A stretch of 64,000 nucleotides of DNA from Corynebacterium afermentans subsp. lipophilum. Lineage in GTDB: Bacteria; Actinomycetota; Actinomycetes; Mycobacteriales; Mycobacteriaceae. The translations under genes and the position numbers were made by a program. Location of the stretch: assembly GCF_030408375.1 (NCBI RefSeq), contig NZ_CP046530.1, positions 620,001 to 684,000 on the forward strand, in the 5' to 3' direction. Below the pieces are notes generated by a model. The model had not been told where the DNA came from. It saw only the letters and a program-made list of their open reading frames with translations, and made no database searches. Of the stretch, positions 30,152 through 39,320 are shown one piece after another (within the stretch, counting starts at the first letter, position 1; each line of letters begins with the position of its first letter).

Positions 30152-32196
30152 GCCAGCACCACTTTGGTGATGCGCGGCAGGGCGATGCGCACCACGTGAT
30201 CGGCGGCCTCGTCGAGCGCGTCGACCTGCCCCGCGCTCACGCTCAGCGGCAGCACGGTGAGCGTGCGGCCGCGCCCTTGCTTATCCACGAAACCTACGGC
30301 CACATGCCGCCTCGCCCGGGCCGCCGCCCGCAGCGTTTCGAAGATGTCGCCGGCCCCGGCATCCGCGTCGGAGCCGGAATCGGCGCGCAGCTTGGCCACG
30401 ATCGCTTCGACCTGCTCCTCGGTGGCCTTTGGGGTGCGCGGCAGGGTAGACGGGGTGGCGGCGACCAGCGCGGGTTCGGGCGCCATGTTCAGCGTCGCGC
30501 CGGTGTTGTCCTCCGCGGTGGGCTGCATCCCGGCCGCTCGCAGCTGCGCCATGAGCTTCGACAACGGCTGATCGGACACCGCGACGGTGGGGGCGAGGAC
30601 GCGCAGGCCGCAGCGCTCGGCCGCGGTGGCGATCAGCGCCGGGTCCGCGGAACGGATGTAGCTCAGCGCGCTGCCGGCGCGGATGGCACCGTGGGTGCGG
30701 GCGGTGTCGTCGACAAGAAACGCGATTGCCTGCGGCACCTCGCCCATGACGTGCCGGTCGAGCCAGGCGTGGACCTCCTCGGCGGTGAGCCCGCCGTCCA
30801 GGCCGCGGCGTACCGACGCCTCCGTGACCCGCCACACGCTGGCCAGGCCCGGCGATTCGAGCTCGGCGATGCGCTCCAAAAACGACGCCATGTCCGGCTC
30901 GAGCGGGCCCGGGGCAAGCATTGTCATGTCGCCTTGGGCAATCAGCGTGTCTACGGACGCCGGCACGAGCTCCTTGGCCACGGCGGCGACGTCTTCGCTG
31001 CCCAGCAGCGCCAGCAGGGGAGAGGACTGCGCCGGCTGCGGGGTGCCGGCGAGCGCGCCGACGAACTGGGCCTCATCCACCACCGCCTGGATGAGCCGCG
31101 GGGAGAAACCGCTGGCCTCCAGCGGGGCGTGGAACAGCAACTGGTCGGTGCGGCCGGCGTGGCGCAGGATGGTCAGCCGTGCGTGGCGCACCGCGGGCGC
31201 GTGCATATCCGCGGACAAGAGTTTCGCGGCGGTGTCGGCGCGCCACGGGGAGGCGGCCCAGCCGACCATCAGGATCGCCCACTGGTCCGAAAGCGTGGCG
31301 TCGATCCACGTCAGCGCGTCGCGGGTGGCGGCGAGCACGTCCTCGTCGTCGACGTTGCCGCGGCCGATAAGGCCCGCCGCCTCGCCGATGGTGATCAATA
31401 GCCTCGGGTCGAAGCCGAGTTTCTTTTCCAGGTTCGCCGCGGCGCGCACGCCGACGGTGCCGTCCTTGTTCAGAGCGACCGGGGCGTCCATGAGCGCCAT
31501 GACAAGCTGGCGCATTTGGCGCACGGCATCCAGGCCCTGGGAGGTCGCGGCTTCGTCCACCGCAGCCTGGTCCACCTCGTCCACTGCGGGCGCCTCCAGC
31601 GGGAACTCACGCGGCTGGATCCCGCGCATCGCGTCGCGCACCGGCCGCGGCAGCCGCACCGTGTTCGCGTCCACCCGCACCAACAAACCGGCCGCAAGCA
31701 GCTTCGCCACGGGTGACGCGGGGTCCGCGTCGGGCCCGGCCGCCGAGGTGGTGCCCACCCCGCCCGAGGAGGCCAGGGTCTCCAGCACCTTGCGCTCGCG
31801 GGCGGGCAGCGCCTCCAGCGCTTCGTCCGCGCCCGCCGGCAGGCTGTCGGTCACGCGCCAGCCTGGGGGCAGCGCGGTGAGCGTGCCGGGGGAGATCCGC
31901 AGAGCCTCCGCCGGCCCGTAGACCAAAGCGAGTTCCCGCAGGTGCGCCACCTCGCCGAGCTCGCCCGCGTCCACCGGGTCCAGCTCCGCGCCGGCGTCGG
32001 CGAGGCGCTCCAGCACTGCCAGGTCGGCTGCGGTGAGCTGGCGCAACGCCCGCGACGCGGAACCGGGCAAGCCCAGCCGCGTGGCCAACGACCCAGCCGA
32101 GGGCGGGGTGGGGAAGAAGGCATCTGGCCGGGTGCGGATGAGTAGGCGGAGCTGATCGTCGCTAAGCGACTGCAAGAATTCGGGGAAGGTAGACAT
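30148..32196 (-). CDS. Helicase-associated domain protein (Rv0862c type)
   Basis: A 682-aa protein starting MSTFPEFLQSLSDDQLRLLIRTRPDAF, which is the signature opening of the actinobacterial family related to mycobacterial Rv0862c. Several winged-helix-like segments precede a C-terminal helicase-associated domain (Helicase_C_3-like: LAFLVDDTARTHGAIRAGSALSYIRS-type, then a sandwich ending IALPRITKVVLA). No Walker A or DEAD motif is present, so it is not a helicase by itself. In mycobacteria this gene is next to the XPB helicase; here the two are about 5 kb apart. Role presumably in DNA repair (inference). Confidence 0.78.
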   Translation of the reverse strand: MSTFPEFLQSLSDDQLRLLIRTRPDAFFPTPPSAGSLATRLGLPGSASRALRQLTAADLAVLERLADAGAELDPVDAGELGEVAHLRELALVYGPAEALRISPGTLTALPPGWRVTDSLPAGADEALEALPARERKVLETLASSGGVGTTSAAGPDADPASPVAKLLAAGLLVRVDANTVRLPRPVRDAMRGIQPREFPLEAPAVDEVDQAAVDEAATSQGLDAVRQMRQLVMALMDAPVALNKDGTVGVRAAANLEKKLGFDPRLLITIGEAAGLIGRGNVDDEDVLAATRDALTWIDATLSDQWAILMVGWAASPWRADTAAKLLSADMHAPAVRHARLTILRHAGRTDQLLFHAPLEASGFSPRLIQAVVDEAQFVGALAGTPQPAQSSPLLALLGSEDVAAVAKELVPASVDTLIAQGDMTMLAPGPLEPDMASFLERIAELESPGLASVWRVTEASVRRGLDGGLTAEEVHAWLDRHVMGEVPQAIAFLVDDTARTHGAIRAGSALSYIRSADPALIATAAERCGLRVLAPTVAVSDQPLSKLMAQLRAAGMQPTAEDNTGATLNMAPEPALVAATPSTLPRTPKATEEQVEAIVAKLRADSGSDADAGAGDIFETLRAAARARRHVAVGFVDKQGRGRTLTVLPLSVSAGQVDALDEAADHVVRIALPRITKVVLA

Positions 32197-32249
32197 TGCG
32201 GGGGTGAGTTTACGTGCGTTTTCGTCCCCGGCGTGAAAGAATGAGGGGC

Positions 32250-32444
32250 ATGGCTAAAGATGTAGAGAAGATCGGTCGCGCGAACCCGGCGTGGCCCACG
32301 CACACCCCTGGTAACGGTCACCCGGTCACCGAGATTTCCTCCAAGCTCACCGGCGCCGCGAGCCCGTTCGGCGACGAGCTGATCCTGCCGCTGAAGGCGG
32401 AGGAGACCGGCTACGTCCACCCGACCACGCGCATCAACCGCTAG
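32250..32444 (+). CDS. Small conserved actinobacterial protein
   Basis: A 64-aa protein, MAKDVEKIGRANPAWPTHTPGNGHPVTEISSKL and so on, hydrophilic and Pro/Gly-rich, without signal peptide or membrane helix. It sits divergently next to the Rv0862c-type gene, the same place as mycobacterial Rv0863, and may be its orthologue. The ATG at 32250 is preceded by GAATGAGGGGC; an ATG at 32241 would add three residues. Function unknown. A strong terminator follows. Confidence 0.72.
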   Translation: MAKDVEKIGRANPAWPTHTPGNGHPVTEISSKLTGAASPFGDELILPLKAEETGYVHPTTRINR

Positions 32445-32466
32445 CTTTCGCTTAGCGACGGCACCG

Positions 32467-32501
32467 AAGGTGGCCCCCGTGCTGCGGGGCCACCTTTTTC
32501 G
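32467..32501 (+). terminator. Terminator after the small conserved protein gene
   Basis: AAGGTGGCCCC pairs with GGGGCCACCTTT around a GC-rich loop, followed by TTTTC. It is placed 22 bp after the stop codon. Confidence 0.85.
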
Positions 32502-32532
32502 TGTGTTTGGGGGCGGTCGTGGTCTCTGCGCT

Positions 32533-32663
32533 GATCGTCTAGCAGAGTCGGTGGGGTGCTAGACGATCCGGCTCTTATTGACAATCAAGCGCAATACGAC
32601 CTGGGGAAACGTATGGCGCGGATCGTGATCGTCTAGCAGGTCTGCCCTCCGCGCTAGACGGTC
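32533..32663. repeat. Paired palindromic element (GATCGTCTAGC hairpins)
   Basis: Two hairpins share the same arm. The first has GATCGTCTAGCA (32533-32544) and its perfect complement TGCTAGACGATC (32557-32568) with a 12-nt loop. The second has GATCGTCTAGC (32627-32637) and GCTAGACGGTC (32653-32663), one G-T pair. The start-to-start distance is 94 bp. There is no T-tract, so they are not ordinary terminators. The layout resembles paired REP/BIME-type elements. No gene lies between 32502 and 32726. Confidence 0.8.
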
Positions 32664-32675
32664 CGCCTTGGGGGC

Positions 32676-32704
32676 AAAAGAAAATCCGCCCGGAGGCGGG
32701 GTTT
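32676..32704 (-). terminator. Terminator of rpf
   Basis: Read on the - strand, CCGCCTCCGGGCGG forms a short GC stem preceded by AAACC and followed by ATTTTCTTTT. It lies about 25 bp after the rpf stop. Confidence 0.65.
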
Positions 32705-32726
32705 CTGTGTTTCAGAGCTTCAGCGC

Positions 32727-33539
<813 letters not shown>

Positions 33540-33702
33540 TCATGTGACAGACGAGCTTAACGTTTCCGCAGGTCGCGCACCTCCCGGCGGGTTTTGGTGT
33601 TCTGGGTCACAGTCGCGGTTTTCGGGGCGGAGGTGTAGTGTAAAGCCTTTATTTTGGCCTGCAATGGGCGGGCCATGTACCGGAACCTTAAAGGAGGATG
33701 CC

Positions 33703-34086
33703 ATGCCTATTGGAAAGGTGAAGTGGTACGACACCGAAAAGGGCTTCGGCTTCGCGTCCAACCCGGGCGACGACGACGTCTTCATCGGCAAGTCCGTGCT
33801 TCCCGATGGCGTGGACGAGCTGGTCGCAGGCCAGCGCATCGAGTTCGATTTCGCTGCCGGCCGCCGTGGCCCGCAGGCGCTGCGTGTGAAAGTGCTCGAT
33901 GAGCCGAAGCGTCGCCCTGTGCACCGTCGTAAGCCGGAGGAGCTGGGCAGCATGCTGGCGGATGTGATGACCTTGATTGAGACGCAGGTCCAGCCAGCGC
34001 TGACCAACGGCCGCTACCCGGACCGCAAGGAGGGCCGCCAGGTTGCGGGGATCCTGCGGGCGGTGGCCCGGGAGCTGGATGCTTAG
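33703..34086 (+). CDS. cspB: Cold-shock-domain protein, long form
   Basis: A 127-aa protein. The N-terminal 65 residues are a cold-shock domain with MPIGKVKWYDTEKGFGFAS (RNP1 KGFGFA) and DVFIGKSVLP (RNP2 region). A C-terminal extension (about 70-127) is typical of the actinobacterial CspB group and absent from CspA. It binds single-stranded nucleic acid as an RNA chaperone. AAAGGAGGAT is an optimal ribosome-binding site 3 nt before the ATG. The 253-bp divergent region with rpf probably holds both promoters. Confidence 0.92.
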   Translation: MPIGKVKWYDTEKGFGFASNPGDDDVFIGKSVLPDGVDELVAGQRIEFDFAAGRRGPQALRVKVLDEPKRRPVHRRKPEELGSMLADVMTLIETQVQPALTNGRYPDRKEGRQVAGILRAVARELDA

Positions 34087-34101
34087 CGACGCACCTTCGG
34101 C

Positions 34102-34605
34102 TTAGTCGAAGCCGACGGACCACGTGGCGATGACGGGAGTTTCTTCCCCGTCATCGCCTTTTTCAATGTCCAAGGTCGTGATCTCTGCGACGACGAGCTT
34201 CGCGCCGGACTCGGTGACCGCCGGGACGGTTTCCTCGCCGGACTCGCCGGAGGTGAACACGCGCTCGGTGTTGGCGGCGGGGTCGTCGTAGATGAGCAGC
34301 AGGCGCCAGCTGTTGCGTTCGATCTCGCCGGGCACAGTGATAGTCACGTCCCCCTGATCCGGCAGGCGCATGCTCGGCGGCTCACCGCCGGGGCACTCCA
34401 CGTCCAGCTCGCACACTGTATATACGGGCACCTGTTCGGTCTGCCCGGCGGCAGCCACGGCGACTTCGAGGTCGCGTACCGGGGTGCCTGGCTTGTTCTG
34501 CTGGTAGCTCATAAAGGCGTAGACCGCCCCCACCAGCACCACCACGCCAACTAGGGCGATGGCCAGGACTTTCCACTGCTGAGTTGCTGCGCGTTTGGGT
34601 GCCAT
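34102..34605 (-). CDS. Membrane-anchored DUF2771 family protein
   Basis: A 167-aa protein with one N-terminal membrane helix (about residues 13-33) and an extracytoplasmic domain with a Cys pair (VCELDVECPGG). The order cspB, this gene, glutaminyl-cyclase lipoprotein is conserved in related genera, where this protein is DUF2771. Function unknown. Confidence 0.75.
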   Translation of the reverse strand: MAPKRAATQQWKVLAIALVGVVVLVGAVYAFMSYQQNKPGTPVRDLEVAVAAAGQTEQVPVYTVCELDVECPGGEPPSMRLPDQGDVTITVPGEIERNSWRLLLIYDDPAANTERVFTSGESGEETVPAVTESGAKLVVAEITTLDIEKGDDGEETPVIATWSVGFD

Positions 34606-34616
34606 GGCGCACGATC

Positions 34617-35411
34617 CTACTTGGCGGCGGTCTCAGGCTTAAACGTCACGCGGTACATGTCGGGCCAGCGCTTGCCGGCGAGGTAGAACTCCTCGGTGCC
34701 GGGGATGTGTGCGATGCCGTTGAGCACGTTGTTCGGGTCGGGCGCGGCGTTGTTGTCCAGCGCGGAGGCGTCGATGACGGCGGTGACTTTCCCCGAGTCG
34801 GCGTCGATGCGCATGATGTTGGTGGTGGTGAAGACGTTGGCGTACACCTCGTCGCCCGCGCACTCGAGCTCGTTGAGGCCCTCCACCGGTTGGCCGTCCA
34901 TGGTGACGGTGAAGCGCTCGCGCTCCTCGAAGGTTTCCGGGTCCATGCGGCGCAGCTCGGCTGTGCCGTCGGAGAAGATCAGCTCGTCCTCGTCGGCGCG
35001 GGAGCACAGGCCCCAGCCTTCGCCGGCGTAATTCGCCCGGCCGGTTTCTTCCAGTGTTGCGGCGTCGCGCTTGATTGCGGTGCCGTGTTGCCAGGTCAGT
35101 TGCCACACCGTGCCGTCGTGAAGCGTAATGCCCTCGCCGAAGAACTCCGGATCCAAATCAGTCGACCGCAACTCGTCGCCTTCGGGCGTGCGCGTGTACA
35201 GGCGGGATTCGCCCTCCTGGCCGGTGCCGACGTAGATGGTGCCGTCCTCGGCGACCTCCAGACCCTGGGTGAAGCTGGTGTCGTCGAACGGCAGGCGCTC
35301 CTCGACGTGCGCGGTGAGGCGCTGCGTGTCCGGCCCCGCGGTCTCGGGGGAGGAACAGCCCGACAAGACAGCGAGCGCGGAACAGGTGGCGGCAAGCGTG
35401 AATCGACCCAT
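34617..35411 (-). CDS. Glutaminyl-peptide cyclotransferase-like lipoprotein
   Basis: A 264-aa protein of the bacterial/plant glutaminyl cyclase beta-propeller family, which forms N-terminal pyroglutamate. The signal MGRFTLAATCSALAVLSGC places the lipidated Cys at 19. The propeller motifs FTQGLEVAEDGTIYVGTGQEGES, LTWQHGTAIKRD, GWGLC, LNELECAGDEVYANVF and LNGIAHIPGTEEFYLAGKRWP are all intact. It is 11 bp upstream of the DUF2771 gene and probably co-transcribed with it. A start nine bases upstream is also possible. Confidence 0.87.
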   Translation of the reverse strand: MGRFTLAATCSALAVLSGCSSPETAGPDTQRLTAHVEERLPFDDTSFTQGLEVAEDGTIYVGTGQEGESRLYTRTPEGDELRSTDLDPEFFGEGITLHDGTVWQLTWQHGTAIKRDAATLEETGRANYAGEGWGLCSRADEDELIFSDGTAELRRMDPETFEERERFTVTMDGQPVEGLNELECAGDEVYANVFTTTNIMRIDADSGKVTAVIDASALDNNAAPDPNNVLNGIAHIPGTEEFYLAGKRWPDMYRVTFKPETAAK

Positions 35412-35450
35412 GGCAACCATCCTGCACCACGTGGGCAATAATGGGGAACC

Positions 35451-36131
35451 GTGTCACGATCCAACAACCGATCCCGCAACCCCCGAAAGCGCAGCCCCCT
35501 GCTGTCCACCGACGCAGTCGCCACTGCACGGGAGGCGCTGGCCGAAATCGCCGACGGGGAAGTCGGCGAGCACATCGGCGTGACGGGGCTCGGCCGCAAC
35601 GTGGCCACCCACCGTTTCGCCGCCGACGTGCCCGGCTACGCAGGTTGGGAATGGAACGCCGTGGTGGCCTGCGCCGACGGCGCGGACTGGGTCACCGTCA
35701 ACGAGGTCGCGCTCGTGCCCTCGCAGGGCGCGCTGGAGGCGCCGGACTGGGTGCCGTACTCCGACCGCCTGCGCCCCGGCGACCTGGGCCCGGGCGACAT
35801 CATGGAGCTTTCGCCTGACGACGACCGCGTCACCGACGACTCCTTTTCCCGCGAGGCCGTCACGTTTACCGGCCGCGACACCAAGCGCTACCTCACCACC
35901 ACCGGCCTGGAGGACGCGAAGAAGCGCTGGCGCACCGGCGAGTTCGGCCCCAACAGCGAGTTCGCCGAAAAGGCCGCGCTGTCGTGCCGCTCCTGCGCGT
36001 TTTATCTTCCGCTGGAGCAGCCGGTGGGCGAGAACTTCGGCATCTGCGCCAACGAGTACTCAGCGGACGGGCACGTGGTGGCCTCCTCCTACGGCTGCGG
36101 GGCGCACTCGGACACCACCGTGGGGGAATAA
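35451..36131 (+). CDS. DUF3027 family protein with a Cys/His metal site
   Basis: A 226-aa cytoplasmic protein, basic at the N-terminus (MSRSNNRSRNPRKRSP). The conserved actinobacterial DUF3027 region includes RFAADVPGYAGWEWNAVVA and PWVPYSDRLRPGDLGPGD-type segments. The C-terminus has CRSCAFYLPL, GICANEYS and YGCGAHSD, a likely zinc ribbon. Function unknown. The GTG start is divergent from the cyclase gene by 39 bp. Confidence 0.8.
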   Translation: MSRSNNRSRNPRKRSPLLSTDAVATAREALAEIADGEVGEHIGVTGLGRNVATHRFAADVPGYAGWEWNAVVACADGADWVTVNEVALVPSQGALEAPDWVPYSDRLRPGDLGPGDIMELSPDDDRVTDDSFSREAVTFTGRDTKRYLTTTGLEDAKKRWRTGEFGPNSEFAEKAALSCRSCAFYLPLEQPVGENFGICANEYSADGHVVASSYGCGAHSDTTVGE

Positions 36132-36162
36132 TCGTTGGTAAGCCCCAACGATTGGTGTTTTC
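36130..36162 (+). terminator. Weak terminator or hairpin after the DUF3027 gene
   Basis: AATCGTTGG (36130-36138) pairs with CCAACGATT (36145-36153), followed by GGTGTTTTC. The stem is perfect, but the T-tract is interrupted. Confidence 0.5.
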
Positions 36163-36189
36163 GCAGGCAGGGTGCGACACTAATGCGAC

Positions 36190-37659
36190 GTGAGTACCAC
36201 CACCGGAGCAAAACTGCATAAGGACCAGCCGCAGCCGCGCGGCGCGCTGGACACCTTCTTCCACATCAGTGAGCGCGGATCCACGGTCGGCACCGAGGTG
36301 CGCGCCGGGGTAGTGACGTTCTTCGCGATGGCCTACATCGTGCTGCTCAACCCTCTGATCATCGGCACCAGCCCGGACCGCGAAGGCGTTGTCTTGGGCA
36401 TCCCGCAGGTCGCCGCCGCAACGGCGCTCGCCGCCGGCGTGATGAGCATCCTGTTCGGCGTGATTGCCAAGTACCCGTTCGGCATCGCCACCGGCCTGGG
36501 CATCAACACCCTGGTCGCGGTGACCATGGTGGGGCAGCAGGGCCTGACCTGGCCAGAGGCCATGGGCCTGGTGGTCATCGACGGCATCATCATCGTGCTG
36601 CTGGCCGTCTCCGGCTTCCGCACCGCCGTGTTCAACGCCATCCCGGATTCCATGAAGGTGGCCATGAGCGTGGGCATCGGCATGTTCATCGCCACCATCG
36701 GGCTTGTGGACGCCGGCTTTGTCCGCCGCATCCCCGACGCCGCCATGACCACCGTGCCGGTGCAGCTGGGCACCGGCGGCTCCATTTCGTCCTGGCCCAC
36801 GTTCGTGTTCGTCATCGGCCTGTTCATCTGCGGCTTCATGGTCGCGCGCAACATCCGCGGCGGGTTGTTCATCGGTATCTTGCTCACCACCGTCATCGCC
36901 ATGGTGGTCGAGGCGCTGACTGGCGCCGGCTCCTCCGCGGACAACCCGGAGGGGTGGGGCATGGCGGTGCCGGGCCTGCCGGACAGCTTCGGCGGCATCC
37001 CGGACCTGTCCATCGTGGGCAACGTGGACCTGTTCGGCGCGTTTGTGAACCTCGGAGTGATCTCCGCGTCGCTGCTCGTGTTCACCCTCGTGCTGGCCAA
37101 CTTCTTCGACGCCATGGGCACCATGACCGCACTTGGCCGCCAGGCCGGGCTTACCGACGAACACGCCGTGCTGCCGGACATGAAGCGCGCCCTGGTCGTC
37201 GAGGGCTTCGGTGCCGTCGTCGGCGGCGCGACCTCGGCGTCGTCGAATACCGTGTTCGTCGATTCCTCCGCTGGTATCGCGGACGGTGCGCGCACCGGCC
37301 TGGCCAACGTTGTTACCGGCGTGCTGTTCCTCGTCGCGATGTTTTTCACCCCGCTCTACGAGATCGTGCCCATCGAGGCCGCAGCCCCCGTGCTCGTGGT
37401 CGTCGGTGCGCTGATGATGATGCAGGTCGGCCAGATCGAGTGGTCCGAGTTCACTATCGCCCTGCCGGCGTTTCTGACCATCGTGACCATGCCGCTGACT
37501 TACTCCATCGCCAACGGCATTGGCGTCGGCTTCATCTCCTTTACCCTGATGAGCCTGTTCGCCGGCAAGGCGAAGGAGATTCACTGGATCATGTGGCTCA
37601 TCTCCGCCCTGTTCGTGGTGTACTTCGCGCAGGGCCCGATCATGGCGGCGCTGAGCTAA
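36190..37659 (+). CDS. NCS2-family purine permease (AzgA/PbuG type)
   Basis: A 489-aa membrane protein with about 12-14 hydrophobic helices. AzgA-type marks are TFFHISERGSTVGTEVRAGVVTFFAMAYIVLLNP at the N-terminus, GLGINTLVAV, and the ANFFDAMGTMTALGRQAGL and GATSASSNTVFVDSSAGIADGARTGLANV blocks. The second contains residues of the substrate site. The group imports hypoxanthine, guanine or adenine with H+. The RNA methyltransferase gene begins at the next base after its stop. Confidence 0.9.
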   Translation: MSTTTGAKLHKDQPQPRGALDTFFHISERGSTVGTEVRAGVVTFFAMAYIVLLNPLIIGTSPDREGVVLGIPQVAAATALAAGVMSILFGVIAKYPFGIATGLGINTLVAVTMVGQQGLTWPEAMGLVVIDGIIIVLLAVSGFRTAVFNAIPDSMKVAMSVGIGMFIATIGLVDAGFVRRIPDAAMTTVPVQLGTGGSISSWPTFVFVIGLFICGFMVARNIRGGLFIGILLTTVIAMVVEALTGAGSSADNPEGWGMAVPGLPDSFGGIPDLSIVGNVDLFGAFVNLGVISASLLVFTLVLANFFDAMGTMTALGRQAGLTDEHAVLPDMKRALVVEGFGAVVGGATSASSNTVFVDSSAGIADGARTGLANVVTGVLFLVAMFFTPLYEIVPIEAAAPVLVVVGALMMMQVGQIEWSEFTIALPAFLTIVTMPLTYSIANGIGVGFISFTLMSLFAGKAKEIHWIMWLISALFVVYFAQGPIMAALS

Positions 37660-38460
37660 ATGCTTGTGCCTATCGACGACCCGTCGGACCCCCGCCTCGA
37701 CGACATCCGCGACCTGAAACATTCGGACAAGGAAAAAGGGCTGGTCTTCGCTGAGGGTCCGCTCGTGGCCGGCCGGTTGGTGGAATCCCGCTTCCCGGTG
37801 CGCGCCGTGTTCGGCTTCGGCGGGCGGCTCGAGTCCTTCATGGCCGATTACGGCGACGAGCTCGAGAGCCGCGGCGTGCCCGTCTACCAGATCACCCGCG
37901 CCATCATGGGCGAGGTCGCCGGCTACGACATGCACCGCGGGCTGCTGGTCTCCGCCGACAAGCCGGAGCCGCTTTCCGTCGCGGAGGTGCTCGAGGGCGC
38001 GCGCACCCTCGTGATCTTGGAGGGCGTGGGCGACCACGAGAACATCGGGTCCATCTTCCGCAACGCCGCGGGCATGAGCGTCGACGGCGTGCTCTTCGGC
38101 GCCGCCACCGCCGACCCGCTGTACCGGCGGGCCGTGCGTGTGTCCATGGGGCACGTCCTGCGCACCCCGTTCGCGCACCTCGACGGCACGCCGACGACGT
38201 GGCAGCGCTCGCTGGAGCAGCTGCGCGAGGCCGGCTGGTGGCTCATCTCGCTCACCCCGGCCGACGACGCCGTCGAGCTGAGAGACGCGATCCAGGGCCA
38301 CGACAAGGTGGCTTTCCTAGTCGGCGGGGAGGGCCCCGGCCTGACCCCGCACGCGATGCGCGCCACCGACGTGCGCGCCAAGATCCCCATGGCGCCGGGC
38401 ACGGATTCGCTCAACGTGGCCACGTCCGCCGCGATCGCGTTTTACGAAAGGAACCGTTAG
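37660..38460 (+). CDS. SpoU-family RNA 2'-O-methyltransferase
   Basis: A 266-aa SPOUT enzyme. An N-terminal substrate-binding domain (about residues 15-95) precedes the knotted SAM domain with motif 1 DHENIGSIFRNAA, motif 2 LVGGEGPGL and motif 3 IPMAPGTDSLNVATSAAIAFYE, all intact. It methylates a ribose in rRNA or tRNA; the target base is unknown. The ATG directly follows the permease stop, and its own stop overlaps the end of the converging DUF6928 gene by 4 bp. Confidence 0.9.
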   Translation: MLVPIDDPSDPRLDDIRDLKHSDKEKGLVFAEGPLVAGRLVESRFPVRAVFGFGGRLESFMADYGDELESRGVPVYQITRAIMGEVAGYDMHRGLLVSADKPEPLSVAEVLEGARTLVILEGVGDHENIGSIFRNAAGMSVDGVLFGAATADPLYRRAVRVSMGHVLRTPFAHLDGTPTTWQRSLEQLREAGWWLISLTPADDAVELRDAIQGHDKVAFLVGGEGPGLTPHAMRATDVRAKIPMAPGTDSLNVATSAAIAFYERNR

Positions 38461-39302
38461 CGGTCGAAGTGGCGGATGCGCTCCGAAAGCGCCTTCCACA
38501 GCTCCGCCGCGCGTGCGCGCAGGCCCCGGCCGACGCGTTTCGCGGCGGCCACGGAGGCGTCGGCAAGCTCGGCGAACTCGTCGCCGCGCTGCTGGTCAGG
38601 CGCGTCCTCGTAGTCGTCGTACGCCTTCGACTTCTCCGCGAACTTCGCGGCCACAGCGTCCACCGACTTCACCGCGGGCGTTTTCTTTTCCTCGATTTTC
38701 GGCTCGGGGCGGCCGTCCACCGCGTAGCCGACGACGTTGATGTCGGGGCCGTCCTCGCCGATGTCCACGCCGAGCCAGTGCCGCTCTGCAGACAGCGCGA
38801 GGTCGCGCGGCTCGAACGGCAGCGAGATGCCGCCGGCTGCCTCGGCGCGCTCGCCCGCCCAGTACGGTGCCTCGAACGGCTCCGGCAGGCCGAGGTCCTC
38901 GATGACCTGGGTGCGGGTAGCGCTGAAGCTGCGCACCACAGTCTCGCCGGTGAAGTGCGCGAACCCGCCGTAGTCGCTATCCGTGCCGGTCGCGATGACA
39001 AACACGTCAGAGGCGGGAAGGGCCGAATGCCACGGGGTTGTGGTGGACAGAGCCGAGGCGTCGTCGACAAGCATCCGCATCACCGAGACCCCAGGGAAGC
39101 CCGCGATGTAGAACTCGTCGCGGCCCGGCACCGAGGAGCGGTTCAGCGGAAACGAGCCGATCGGTGTGATCGGCCATGCCGGGTTGACCTGGGAAAGCAG
39201 CTTGCGGCCGAACCCGCGGTCGGCCTTCGGCTCGCGCTCGAGCACGCCTGCCGGGTCGGCGGTGTTGACAAACCAAAGCGTAAGAACCGCTGGGAAACTC
39301 AT
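38457..39302 (-). CDS. DUF6928-like protein of unknown function
   Basis: A 281-aa protein starting MSFPAVLTLWFVNTADPAGVLE, conserved in form with actinobacterial proteins annotated as DUF6928. The globular N-terminal two-thirds (SALPASDVFVIATGTDSDYGGFAHFTGE) is followed by a charged helical tail (about 200-281). It starts 18 bp after the sepH stop on the same strand. Function unknown. Confidence 0.68.
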   Translation of the reverse strand: MSFPAVLTLWFVNTADPAGVLEREPKADRGFGRKLLSQVNPAWPITPIGSFPLNRSSVPGRDEFYIAGFPGVSVMRMLVDDASALSTTTPWHSALPASDVFVIATGTDSDYGGFAHFTGETVVRSFSATRTQVIEDLGLPEPFEAPYWAGERAEAAGGISLPFEPRDLALSAERHWLGVDIGEDGPDINVVGYAVDGRPEPKIEEKKTPAVKSVDAVAAKFAEKSKAYDDYEDAPDQQRGDEFAELADASVAAAKRVGRGLRARAAELWKALSERIRHFDR

Positions 39303-39320
39303 GCATACATCCTAGGGTGC

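Noticed and set aside
32533..32663. The palindromes as a CRISPR array or terminators
   Set aside because: Only two copies, no regular spacers and no cas genes; no T-tracts follow the stems.
33596..33611. GGTGTTCTGGGTCACA between rpf and cspB as a GlxR site
   Set aside because: It matches only 9 of 12 defined consensus positions, which is too weak to list as a feature.
35893..38301. An 802-codon - strand frame across the purine permease and methyltransferase
   Set aside because: Low-complexity His/Asp/Gln-rich antisense frame; both + strand genes have intact family motifs.
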